This document shows positions 50,701 to 62,534 of a DNA stretch of 64,000 bases, piece after piece. The first letter of the stretch is position 1; the number at the start of each line of letters is the position of its first letter. The stretch is taken from assembly GCF_021155765.1 (NCBI RefSeq), contig NC_060116.1, forward strand, positions 15,579,084 to 15,643,083, given 5' to 3'. Under the pieces are notes generated by a model. The model searched no databases. It was not told the DNA's origin and saw nothing but the letters and a program-made list of their open reading frames with translations. This DNA comes from Diprion similis (Eukaryota; Arthropoda; Insecta; Hymenoptera; Diprionidae). Position numbers and translations under genes: made by a program.

Positions 50701-53700
50701 ATCAAGATTTATGTATCAGGTTCTCCTTACTGTCTAGCTAAGAGTTCTTCGTCCGGTCTTATAACGAACAATTCAACTTCTTGCTGTGTTACAGCTTCCA
50801 TGCATGCCATCCTACTTGTACGTGCGATGCAAGATAAATTCGGTTCATCGCCATAAACTGAAAGAGCTTGACGAAGCCACATACACTTTCGCTGTTCAAC
50901 GTTTGACGAGACACACCATTGGATTGTTCGAGATGGTTTACAAGGAGTACGGGTATTGGCGCTCAGAAATCCAGGCACTTTTAAAAATGAAATAAAATTA
51001 GACCTCCATAATAGCTACAAAACTATAATACTCAGGGATCAAAAAATAATCGACAAAACTCGTTTTACCTTGCCTCAAGTAATCCTCTGGCGTTTCAGAA
51101 TCGTCGCGATTTATCGGTGCCAAGTGATAGTTTTCTAAAAGTCTAACCAAAGCACCATGCCATGGTACGTTTTGGGTATCTAGGGTCATCATGAGGTTGA
51201 AGACCTTCTCATTTTTCTTACTAAAATTAATAGCATATAATATTGGTAAATGTGAGTCAAAAAGCTTGGAAACAGTCTCAGAATAAGTGCGATTACCTAT
51301 TTGCCACGACAACTGGCCAAGATTTTGCTATCCACGGACAAGGTTCTTCGGTCTGCATAGACCGGGTTGTTCCATCGTAGCATAAGTACCTGTAGTCGTC
51401 TTTGTTTATACTTTGTGCCTAAAAAATTACATCAACTGTCACAAGCACAAATTAAAAACTAACTGCGAATACTCTGACGAATGGAAAAACTGTAAATATT
51501 ACCCAAAACCATGCCTGTGCATCGGCTATTCGAACCCAAGCTATGTCACCAACGCCATCGGTCAGGCACATGAGCGCTCCTGTTCGCCCGTGATATTTAT
51601 CATCCGAATAACATCCCGCAGGATTGTTGCAAAGAGCGCAAAGGTTTCTGTACTGCGATTCTGCGTTCGCATAGAGAAAATGTATCAAATATATTGCTCA
51701 CAAGTTTAATTGCATTATTAATTGCACGTGTAGAACTTGACCTTACAATATCAATTTCACTAACTTAATTTACTGTCCAGGTTCGTATCCGTTGACCAGG
51801 GTCCAGCCATGCAGGCAGCTCCGAAAAACTTTGATGCGGCTGCGACGCGATTCTCGATTGAAGTCTTATTCGGATCGCATTCCTTTTCAATAGCTGTATT
51901 CTCAAAGTACTACGGAAGTGAAGAATGACAAAAGTTATTAATTCTACATTAGTTGGAGAAAATTCATCCCCGATCTACCAATTATGCAAAGGAATATAAT
52001 GCCCTTGTATAATTACTAACAGTAGCTAGTGTTGGTGTCCAGTCACTGGTGGATTCATAACCAGGATGGCAAAATTTCTTTCCTCTAACATTCCTCAGAT
52101 CTTGAATGCCCGAAGTGGTACGGAACAGTGCGACAATTTGATACTGGTACTTTTCTACACAGTGACAATAAATTTTTATGAATAAGTAACAATTTGCATA
52201 TTCACACTTAAATAAGGCATTTATATGTAAAAACGAATACATGCTGAGCGCAATGCCTTACTTTCGGGGAAAAACTTTAACTCGTTTGTGACTAGAATAT
52301 TGAATTCTCTCGAGGATGCAGCTGCGGCTAAATCTTCGGGTTCCAAGACCGTTAGATCACTGAGCTCCTCGCCAACTGCTCTAAGACAGGCGAATCTACA
52401 GCATTCGACAATTATTAATACTATAACATTTTTTTTAATAATTCAACAAACCGGAACTGTCGGTAATTTATTCCGTATTTAAAGGTAGGAATCAATGTTT
52501 ACTTGCCTATCCTTTGTTATGATACATTTTACTCCACTCTCTGGCCTGTCTAAGATTGGACAGTTTTTCTTTATCCTATTGTCGGTGTGCTTCCCCGAGA
52601 CCACGCATAATCTCACTGCAAAATTATGTAAAAAAAAAAAAAAAAGAAAAAAAAATACTTATGGGATCATTTGGCATTCAAATATTATAATAAACTGTCC
52701 TCAAGTCTCTGAGGATAATTATATTCGCCTGCATCCCTGCATGGAAGTATCGCAGTAAAGGATGTTTAAAAACTCCAAATCAGACGATTCTCGGTATCTC
52801 GGGACTGCAATCCGTTAAAAATTGGGATCAGTCGTGAAATAAAAAATGCGGCAAAAAGTTTATAAGTTATAATTTATACACGTATATAAACTGGAAACGG
52901 AAACCGCGATACATCGCGGATGTGAAAATGTCGTTGAACCGCATCGAACTGAATTAAACGTAGCCGATAAAACTTCCGGCGTGCAGGGATATTCGGTGTA
53001 TTGTTAATTAGAGGCTGAAAAAATGCTCAGCCTTTCTCATTCGACCGTCAAGTATTCGCCTACTTTCTATTTATTATCTTTCTTTTACTATCTTGCTTTT
53101 CCATAAATGGAAACTAACGTATCTAACGAAATATATGCGAGTGATGTCAGTACAACGTTACAGCTGGAAGCTCTACGCAATTATCGATAAGAAACATGGA
53201 GATAAACACGCCAGCCGCATTCACGCATCTTTCTGTTACATTAATTTATTTATTAATTAATAATTCATCGTTCCTCTGTGCGGATTCATGAAAAGAACGC
53301 CGATGCGTACGGATGCCGAGGAAGTGATTAATTTCCTGTTGGATTGCATGAAAACTGAAAAAAAATACACAGATAAGAAAAGACGTTCCGCTGCTTTAAT
53401 TGCAACCAAAATTCCGAACATTTATTAAACCTGAACCGGCACTACCAGTTTGGCAAGAATACGATATAAATTCGTCGGTGTAAAGACGATATGCACATGC
53501 TGGTTGTATGGATGCAGATATATACACACGATCATTTATGTTTATTATACGGATAACTGTATATATATATAATTACGATCATACCAGTTAGCCTTGCCAT
53601 TTGCAATACAAGATTCTAGCAAAAGTTAAAAGTTTAGTGGCATTACAGCCAGGTTTCTACATGTAAACTTGCGCGGAAATAGTGACGGTTGTAATTCGGA

Positions 53701-54192
53701 CCTTCGATCGGACATTTTTGAATTTTCTTACGATCTATGCCGGTAGACTTTATTATCCTTGGTACTGTTAAGCAGGTATTCTGCAACCCTGACAAAAGGC
53801 GGTTTTTCTAAGAAGCTATCACGATGACGGGAAAAAAGTCTGAGCTATAAATATAACCACTATACATTCTGTATCGGTCATTTAGTCATTTGCGACGTTG
53901 TAACAGTGGTATCCAAAGGTCATCCGCGTTGCTATTTGTATTGAAACGCCCCTGTGTATTTACGCTATTCGAATTACACAGGCAGCTGCTTTGCCTACTG
54001 CTGCAAACACTTAATTCGGTAAGATTGCAATATACGATATTTACCCCACTAAATTTAATTCACATGTCTAGTCATGTTATTCTTCAACCTTTCAAATTCC
54101 AGCTTACATTTGTCTTCGGCGTTGACGGAACCGTCGTTCAAAAGCAGAACCAGAAAAGTGAAGAAAGCCTGCAGTGAGCTCAGCTCTCTCAT
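47711..54192 (-). CDS. Transferrin family protein, two lobes, probably membrane-anchored and non-iron-binding
   Basis: Fifteen coding exons in transcript order: 54192-54108, 52615-52507, 52395-52262, 52154-52021, 51909-51774, 51660-51503, 51418-51297, 51220-51069, 50977-50731, 50631-50483, 50372-50202, 50060-49962, 49871-49756, 49682-49527, 47902-47711. All phases close, giving 719 residues. Exon 1 is a signal peptide (MRELSSLQAFFTFLVLLLND) followed by VNAEDK. Lobe 1 begins LRLCVVSGK; lobe 2 begins RTIQWCVSS. Typical transferrin blocks follow, such as ENRVAAASKFFGAACMAGPW, LCALCNN, TDGVGDIAW, KNEKVFNLMMTL and SAFRCLVNGGGDVAF. The C-terminus is hydrophobic (FEPFQLCLMCIVLSII), suggesting a GPI signal or membrane tail. 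The expected Asp/Tyr/Tyr/His iron ligands appear substituted in both lobes, as is known for some insect transferrins, so a role other than iron transport is likely (inference). The second intron uses a GC donor, and the last intron holds another gene. Confidence 0.93.
48168..49500 (+). CDS. Asparaginase/isoaspartyl peptidase-like protein (Ntn hydrolase fold), probable pseudoenzyme
   Basis: Two exons, 48168-48908 and 49006-49500, phase 0 junction (GAG|GTATAT ... TTTAG|TAT), 411 residues. The start is the first in-frame ATG (MCDFCTWVNK). Residues near 32-40 are VIIVHGGAG, the family's N-terminal signature. FGGSLDYNGNVVMDAGIMD and GSVGAVRDI follow, then an acidic linker (ENEEEEEEPQ) where active members are cut into alpha and beta chains. 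After it, IGGVGAVAYD aligns with the conserved G-T-V-G of active enzymes; Gly256 replaces the nucleophilic Thr. The GRVGD substrate motif is replaced by NGYMSP, while TSTAG and SGHDQ keep part of the pocket. It should neither self-cleave nor hydrolyse asparagine or isoaspartyl peptides. It lies entirely within the last intron of the opposite-strand transferrin gene. Confidence 0.9.
52616..54107 (-). other. Transferrin intron 1, about 1.5 kb
   Basis: Between the signal-peptide exon and the first lobe exon. No nested gene or clear repeat was recognised; it contains ordinary AT-rich sequence. Confidence 0.6.
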
Positions 54193-57100
54193 CGTGGAAT
54201 AATACGGTGCAATTCAATATAATTTTATATCCTCCTCTCGTCTTATTCACAGATTGACCCCGACAACTTAGGAATTATAGATAACCGTGAACTTTTATTG
54301 TCAGAACTAATAATATAACACTGATTGTGAGTAAACTTATATACCGCGAAAAAACACTTGTTGCCGGTCCGAGTTAGCTTCGCGATGTTATTGTTGCAAG
54401 TATAAGTTGTCTTTGAACATTCACTGCCAAAGGCGGTCAGTACAGGCACGTAAAACTGATTAGTCAACGGTTATAATCACCGTGCATGCAATGATGTATC
54501 ACGTGTGAACTCAACGCGGTTGTGCAAATTTGCATGGCCCTATATTATACGTACCTACGTTATATGCAAAAAATTAACGCGTTAACATTTTATCCGAAAA
54601 ATTTATCCGGCACCACTCATAGAGCCGACTCTAATCACGAGGGATATCACTAATTGCGTCTAAGGAAAATGAGCGATCCGTTGCCATAGAGAGACCGTTG
54701 GACGGCTGAAAACTGACCGAATAATCACCAACGAAATTGTAAAACAAGCCGCGATACGTCTTACCGCAATCTCCATGCACGCACAGAGGCTGACCGAACG
54801 ACTAACCAACGGACGAACCAACAGTCTAGACCCCCAGACAGATACACGCTTGTGTTGTACACTTTCCAGACTCGATTGGGCGAAAGAATTCTGACTGAAC
54901 TTGAACCGCAATACAGACCGTCTAGTTCGTCGCCCAGTGGTAGAGATTTTTAATAAAACACCTCTCACTCTCTGCCTAATTTTTTTCGCTTCGTACGCTC
55001 ATGTAGTCTTTCACTGCGACGTGTTGAATCGATTCCTTATTATTTTTACTTGTTTCTGAAAAATTTAAGTCATTAGTCGAATCGTGGTGAAGTGGAATTG
55101 CTTGTTTTGTTATTAATTGGGAAAGAGATTATTAATAATTGAGATGCGAGACGTTAGAAGGAGACGATTGCGATAGATTCCATGTATTCCGTACTGCGTT
55201 TTGTTCTTTTACTAATTGCTTAATTCAGTCTTGACTGAGTTAATTTTTTGCAATGATGTTGACGCCAACGTAGTTTCTTCTGATTCCAGTCCTTGCATTC
55301 GTACATAGATAATAATAACCGTTATAATTATTCTGTCGGGAGCATGAATGGGAATTTTTTCCTTGCCGGTATACGATCGGATTAATTAACCGACCCTTAG
55401 ATAATTGATATAATAATTGATACCTATTTAATCTTGTAATTCCCGTTGGTATTCTAAAATTTTTCTCTTCAATTTATTTGACGCCGTAAACAGGATTTTA
55501 GTAACAAATAATCCGGGTCAATTTAACGGCCTAATAAACAGTGACAGAAATAAATAACACAGTTCTTTATGTCATACAGTTATTATTTAAAAACATCATT
55601 TAACTTTTACAACATTATTTAACATTCATTCTAATTATGATAGTGTTTAGGTAATTCATACTGCATACATGCTAGATCTATCTATAAATAAACGACACAG
55701 TACAGGACAACGGTACAAGTTGTAAGCGTGTAATACATGCAATAGCCGCACTGGCATTATTCGTTTTGTATCTCGTTAATCGTAAGCTCGTCGCATCTTC
55801 GTTTCGGAGTTCAAAACCGTTTCGTGTATATACAGAAATCTGTGATCTCACGTATACAGTTCGTACAAACGTGAGTTGAACACATCTCCGATTGTACACA
55901 CAGCTACATCAATTCGGTAGTAGTAGTGTAGTGTAGTAGTAGTTGAACGAGCTACACATTTACAAAATTATGTGAAAATTGACATGGCGTGAAGAGCGAC
56001 AATAGGCAGTGCGTCGCGGTCGTTGAAGCTGGAAGAATCTATTCCGGCGCTACCTACTCCCACTCAGGATAATAATTCCGATTTAAAATCCCTCGGCATC
56101 TCGAGAATCTCACACATTCAATTGGAATTTCGTGCGAATTCGGACGTCTTCGGTAATTCTCGGTACGTGTTTTCGTTGTTCGAACGAATCCACCGCGCGT
56201 GGCTGACAGACGCCTAGCTGTCGCAGTGTGACCGTCGTAGCGTCTGGTTAGGCGTACAATTCTACAGTAAATTCTGGGCCCCGTGTGTCGAATATTTTAC
56301 AAACGCACACGATGGAGTTGCCCTAGTAATGAGCTAAACCTTGTCGCAATTGTCACAATATTAAACAGGAATTAGCTCGCTTAAAAACACGAAATTGATG
56401 TGCGCTGTACTACTGTGTAGTGGATGACAAGTGTCTGATTAGAATGCCGTTCGTGGCGCGAGAATTGAACTCCTCCCAGTGTCACCGTCGAACCAGTCAC
56501 TCCCTGTAGGATCTGGAGTGCTCTACAGCCACGGGGAATCAGGAATGAGAAAATTGACGGTGAGTTTTATTTTTACTCATATACATCACTGTTCCGCAAA
56601 GATTCCACTGCGTGAGTAAATTTTATTAGTATAATAGTATCGTGGAACGGATTAGGCCCCAAAGGCCCTTTTCGAACATTGGTTATTTTCGGTCATTTTC
56701 GCGCCCTTGCGTTGGTTTTGACCAAGGATCTCCATCTACTTCTTATGTCTTCCATCGGGTTCGAGGATTTGTATTTTACAATTTTCATAGGCAATTTACT
56801 TTGGCTCGTATAGTGATAGCCATGGTACCTAGGTTCAATTTTATAGATCGCTGAAACGAACCTAATCACCTAACTTTGCATATGTATAGGACGTGCATAC
56901 CTGGTATAAATATCTGAATTCGTTTTGGTGACTTTTCGAGGGATTGTAACACCCCGTTTAACAGCAGTCTAAAGGTCGACGGCCTTCGTGGACCGTGCGT
57001 CTTATCTTATCAAGATATGTAATTCAATTACTCTCCATACGTGTATTAACATAATCCCCCTCAGTCAGTTTGGACTTTTTATGGTCAGAGTTTGAGACAT

Positions 57101-58216
57101 TGTAGTACGCCGTGATGAAGAAAACGCGGACAATGGATAATGATGTGGAATTTTATTTTTTTCGTTTCTACATTCATGCTCAGAGCTGCTTATACTTATG
57201 TACATAATTCTATACATATAGCGGTATACAATAACGATTAATATGGTTATTATATTAAGGTCATATTCTCTTCCGTTGCTCACGTTTATCCATTTGTATA
57301 AAGGATACTAAACGGGATTGTAAGTGTGAGAGTTCAAACTCAATTACTGCACGCAGCATATTGACGAAGTTGAAGTTAGTAACGTCATCGTATAACGAAA
57401 CATGGGGGGAAAAATAACTGTTTTCTCAATTTTACAATGACTAAGATTTTGAAATATTAGTGTGTTTTGTTTTATTACGGTTTACTGAATTTCAGACAGT
57501 TTCAAAATCGCGAAATAACGATTTTTCCTCACCACGAATCGTTACGATAACCTTACTAGCTTCAATATGATGCATATTGAGGTCTAGACTTCAACGGTTC
57601 GGTTATCTTTATTTACTTTCTAAAATTGTCGCAAAACGTGTTCATTATCTAATTGCACATCATTTGCATGCAGTTCTACATCATTTTGTACTTAATAACC
57701 CCCAGTACCAAATTAGGTATTAGTATGTTAACTGCAAAAAGTTATATGCAAAAAAATGCAAAAGACTATTTATTTTCCACCTTAACATACTGTGGAAACG
57801 TGTTCAACAGATAATATGCTTTATCAACTGAGATTAGATATGATGATATTCGATTCTGCCAAGTTCCTGTATATTGTCTATTACATATATGTATATGGAT
57901 CGCATCAAGATTCAACAAGCTTTCTTCGGAAAGTTTGTATAATATCACAAATCTGTATTGGTGTAACATAATAATATTCTAGATTGAAACACGAGAGCCG
58001 ACAAATTATATCTTTCCTTGTAATATCAAGTATCATCATTTACACTATTTACTTTAAGATTTCGTTGATAATGTAGAGAACTAGACTATCTCTACACTGA
58101 CCTAATCAAGCGTTGAAGTCAGATTTTCAGTTCACCGAGGCAGAACAACCGGGGATCGATTTTGACTGGAAAACTTAGGAAGAACCTTGACTTCTCTTGA
58201 CAAAAGCTACAGGAAA
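54193..58216. other. Divergent upstream regions of the transferrin and MFS genes
   Basis: Head-to-head interval of about 4 kb. No coding exon is supported. A plausible non-coding 5' exon of the MFS gene ends at TTGACG|GTGAGT (donor at about 56560), and acceptor-like AGs occur before 58217 (for example GATTTTCAG near 58128), so the MFS 5' UTR may be spliced. A short GTAGT repeat lies at about 55917-55943. Confidence 0.45.
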
Positions 58217-61191
58217 ATGGCCAGGTTTAAGTTGAATTACCGCCAGCTGCCGGTAAAGGCGCATTTCTTCTTCTTCATGGCGGGTACGTAAAATCGGACA
58301 CGCATGTCGTGATTAAAAGCCGCGCGTTTTTTAAATCCTCCGATGTTTCCTTCCAGCTATGGGACCGATCTTGCCGTTTCTACCGGTTTACGGAAAACAG
58401 CTGGGTGTATCACCGGTAGTGATGGGAAGCATAACTGCTGTTCTGCCGATTTTGTTTCTGATAGCAAAGCCGATGTTTGGTCTGCTCGTTGACTACTTCC
58501 GGTCTTACCGGAAGACACTCTTCGTCGCTCTGCTCACAGCGACCAGTCTGCCTTTAATCTTACTGTATTTTCTCCCAAGCCTACCGGGTCCCGTTTTACC
58601 CGAAGATCATGCTTTCCAGGGAGTTTCCTGTTCCACAATCGACGCATGCAATTCTCAGGTTGGTGGAAAGCGAATACCGTTACACTTAAACTTAAATCTC
58701 GTCCTCCAATCCCGAATTTTACCTAACTATACTTATAGGACCAAGTTTCGGTGTATTTCAGGAAGTCGAAATACCAGAGACCTGTTTCTCCGGCCGAATT
58801 ATCAACTGCAACTGGACTTGTTCAGACAGTTTTAATTTCACTCAGCCGATCTACTTCGACGCCGACCACAGAGGGAATTTGTCCCGAAGTTCAACGTGTT
58901 TGGCCAGTAGACGAATCAATGTTGATTATTTTACAGCCGATCAGAATGAAACGATAATTGACTGTACTAAATTCGAAAATTTCGATCACGGTATTTGTAA
59001 CGTGACTTGCGAACGACTGGAGGACAATGTCGAGTTGTCAAGCTGTCTTTACACCTCAGCAACGTTCTGGGGATTCGTGCTTCTCATGTCCCTCGGGACT
59101 ATCGGTTTCAACGTCTCCAACTGCGTCAGTGATGCGATCTGCTTTGACGTTCTCGGTAAGTGTTTTTTTTTTGTTCTACTTCATCTTCTGTTTGTTACAT
59201 TTTCATATTTCGTATGAATTCACAGCTATTGCACATGTTTGTTGAACGATTGCAATGAAATATTAATCAAGTTAAGCGTTATGTCCATAAAGTTACATAA
59301 CATTCGAATATCTGCAACTGCTTGTATCGTATATAACGCACATCAGTATGCAGTGTTTTTTCTTTCCAGTATTTAGATTTGATAAAACCCAGGAATGATT
59401 ATCGTACTTTATGCATGTTTTTCTTTTTTTGTTTTTTACAGGGGATGACGGACAGATGGGATACGGAAGGCAAAGAGTATGGGGAACGATTGGATTTGGT
59501 GTCGCAGCGCTTCTTGCTGGATTTGCCGTGGATGCGTGGTCTCAGGGTGAGACCAAAGTTTACACACCCGCCTTTATCCTCATTTTTATTTTCACTTGCT
59601 TCGACCTGGCCTGCTGCGTTAAATTGGAGGTGAGTTTTGTGGCAAAGTACTAAATATATCCAACTAACAGACCGAATTTCAATTCCTTGTTACTGAAATA
59701 GGTTTTGAATCACTTGATGCGAAATAAAATCTCGAAATATTTGAAGCCTTCTCTTCTTCCATGGATAATCAGTTTGTAATCAATGAATAATACCAACGCA
59801 GTTGAGGCAGTGCTCTTACAATTAATGAAATTACGAGATTTATCTGTATAACAATTGCCAATTTAAAGTGTGTCGAGATGTATTGCATAAGAGTGAACTC
59901 TTGACTTAATTGTTACAATCAATTTGATCAGACTTGATACATATGTAGTATTAACGCCGTAACAACGATCACCAAACAAAACCATTTTAATCGTGTCAAA
60001 TGGTTTGCATTGTCTTTCATTGCAGCTACCAAGCATATCTGAATCGGGGAACATCTTGAAAGACGTGTGCAAGCTCTTGCGTCATAAGCCAATTGCGATA
60101 TTTTTGTGCTTTGCAACTTTGGCCGGAATTATCGACAGTTTTATGATATACTTTTTATTCTGGTCAGTACGAAAGTCTTGAATATTTAACTTGTAATTCT
60201 AACCATCGCATTTTGAACACCAGATATATACATATTATTATTATATCTTATTACGTAATTAACATAATATAATTGTAGACGCTTTCGTCACTATTTGTAA
60301 CTTATACATTTCTAAATTCTAACAATGATACTAATGTCTACGGTGACGTTAAACAGGTATGTCGAGGATCTGGCAGCGACAACAGGTGATATGGGACAGA
60401 TAAAACTGATTGAGGGTTTGATTGTAGCCGGCGAAACTTTGGGCGGAGAAGTCATCTTCTTCACCCTGTCTGGTAAGATTTTTCAAATTCATTTTTATCT
60501 TGGCGTTTAGTTATTTCATTCTAACACAACGCCGCTATGCATTACAGGTAGAATATTGAAGAAAATCGGGTTCGGGTACAGTTTTGTATTCTGTTTCTGC
60601 TGTTACTCGCTTCGACTGGGTCTCATCTCCCTGGCACCGACCCCTTGGTGGATACTTCCAATCGAGTTTTTTATGCAGGGACCAACTTACGCTCTGTGCT
60701 ACACGACTATAGTCGCTTATGCAAGCGTCGTATCGCCTCCGGGAACCTCTGCAACAGTTCAAGGCATAGTTGCCGGAATGGATGATGGCTTAGGTAGGAT
60801 AGTTCATTTTACTTACTCTGCATACGCCGAATCCTTGAAAACTTGTTCAATTTTTAACTAGCTACGCTACGTCCTTCGCAGGATTCGCAGTGGGAAGTCT
60901 AGTCGGTGGGATTTTGTACAAACGAATTGGTGGAGCTCGGACCCTTCGATTATTCTCACTAGGAGCCTTAGTCTCGGCTGCGGCATATTTAATACTACAC
61001 TTGCTGTACCTGAAAGATGCAATGCCCAAAAACGGTAAATATTTGTTTAGTCGTTTGTTTTATGCGGACAATCGTTATGCTCAAATGAATTCTTATTTCC
61101 TGCAGGTAATCGAGAAAACATCGAATACAAAAGTCCAGAGGATGCCCAAGACTCGAATCTAGATGAAAAAGAACTGCCAATTTCTCAATAG
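58217..61191 (+). CDS. MFSD6: MFSD6-type major facilitator superfamily transporter
   Basis: Nine coding exons: 58217-58283, 58357-58658, 58762-59155, 59442-59629, 60026-60162, 60357-60472, 60548-60793, 60882-61034, 61106-61191. All phases close, giving 562 residues. The start MARFKLNYRQLPVKAHFFFF and the following MGPILPFLPVYGKQLGVSP, with GLLVDYFRSYRK after TM2-TM3, match the MFSD6/MFS_1-like group. A long extracellular loop of about 150 residues with many Cys carries five N-glycosylation sites (NWT, NFT, NLS, NET, NVT). Later helices include GYGRQRVWGTIGFG and GGILYKRIGG. The C-terminus is short, acidic and cytosolic (EDAQDSNLDEKELPISQ). It is an integral membrane protein of about 12 helices. 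Substrate unknown; family members are poorly characterised. Possible poly-A signals lie at 62117 and 62136. Confidence 0.88.
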
Positions 61192-62534
61192 AACGGTACA
61201 AATAATGTAAATGAAATTGATGGTTAATTTTAATCGATGAATTATATAACAGGGTTGTCCATGTCAATCGGAGGAACCCTGAGATCGCACATTCTTCGAT
61301 TAGTTTCTTTGGGTATGTTGCTGCACTGTGTCAGAAGATCTTTTATTTTTTCAGATTTTCCAAGTTGAACATTTTCGAAGCGTATTGAGTCAAAAATTTG
61401 TATTTTTTTTAACCGTCATATTTCGGAAACTATTTGTCATGCGATAAAAAACCAAATGTACAAATTTTGAAAAATTTAACCAACACTTCAATACAAAGCA
61501 TTTCATAACTCTTCCATCTCGTTAATATTAATATTTCTTACTTCAAAATCCCCAAAAAAATTTTCACCCACTACAACAAAATATCCAAAGAAAAAAAATC
61601 TAAGGTAGTGAGGTCTTAAGGTAACTTGGTTTAATGTAGATAATTTTGCAATGGAACGTGTTTATTATATTTTAAAATATAAATAGCTACGTTACATAAA
61701 CAATTCACATTTTTCTAACTCTACTTAATTGAGTTGCTTATAACAGTTAATATTTTATGTTTTGATATAGTTTGGTGGATTGTAATACCTGTACTATCAC
61801 AATTTATATCTTTAGATTTTTTTTCAAATTTCAGCCAAAGTTTGATAACTGTGTTGTTCTAATTTTCCTTTTTTCTTTTCATTCTCATGGAAAAAAATGA
61901 GTTGCGAATCAAAATAGAATATTTCTTAACATTGCCATTGTCAGAATCAAACAGGGCTGTGATCGCATAAAATGATACGTAGTACGCATGTTTTCGCAAT
62001 CCCTGCACGATTTTGTGTGTGATAAATTATTGGGATTCAACATATGAAAACTACGTGCGAGCTGTTAGACTGTTATATCGGTATCATAATATGATAGTTA
62101 TGAAATGAGAAAATATAATAAACATTAATGTTTATAATAAAGATACTTGGAATCCCAATTACATTCAAGTAACATAATTGTAATTAGATTGTGTGCGTAA
62201 TACATAATTATATAGCTACGTATGTGTGATAAATCAATTAGTTGGTAATGCAATTATGCATTGTGAGTACGTAAAGAAATTTTTGTACATATATGTAACA
62301 TGATGCTTTATAAATTCGAGACTGATAACATAAGGACAATAAATCACAACAAATACAACCTTCAAGTGCCTATTTGGTATATATCGACTGATTGTGAGAT
62401 GGTGATAAAAATTTATTTAATAAAAAACATAAATACGAGGTACTTCGGGCAATCTCTAGTGATCCGGGGATCCCCCGTCGACGACCAACCAACGGAAACG
62501 ATGAAAGAAAGGAAATCACGTGGTGTGTAATAAA
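61192..62534. other. MFS gene 3' UTR and FBXW4 promoter region
   Basis: AT-rich, no coding exon. AATAAA occurs at 62117-62122 and 62136-62141, likely ends of the MFS transcript about 930 bases after its stop. The FBXW4 promoter and 5' UTR must lie in the last few hundred bases; no clear core element is seen. Confidence 0.5.

Noticed and set aside
53890..54177. 95-residue plus-strand frame
   Set aside because: It overlaps the minus-strand signal-peptide exon of the transferrin gene and has no family features.
54660..54968. 102-residue minus-strand frame upstream of the transferrin gene
   Set aside because: Arg/Ser-rich without motif; it would be in the transferrin promoter region and has no splice link to it.
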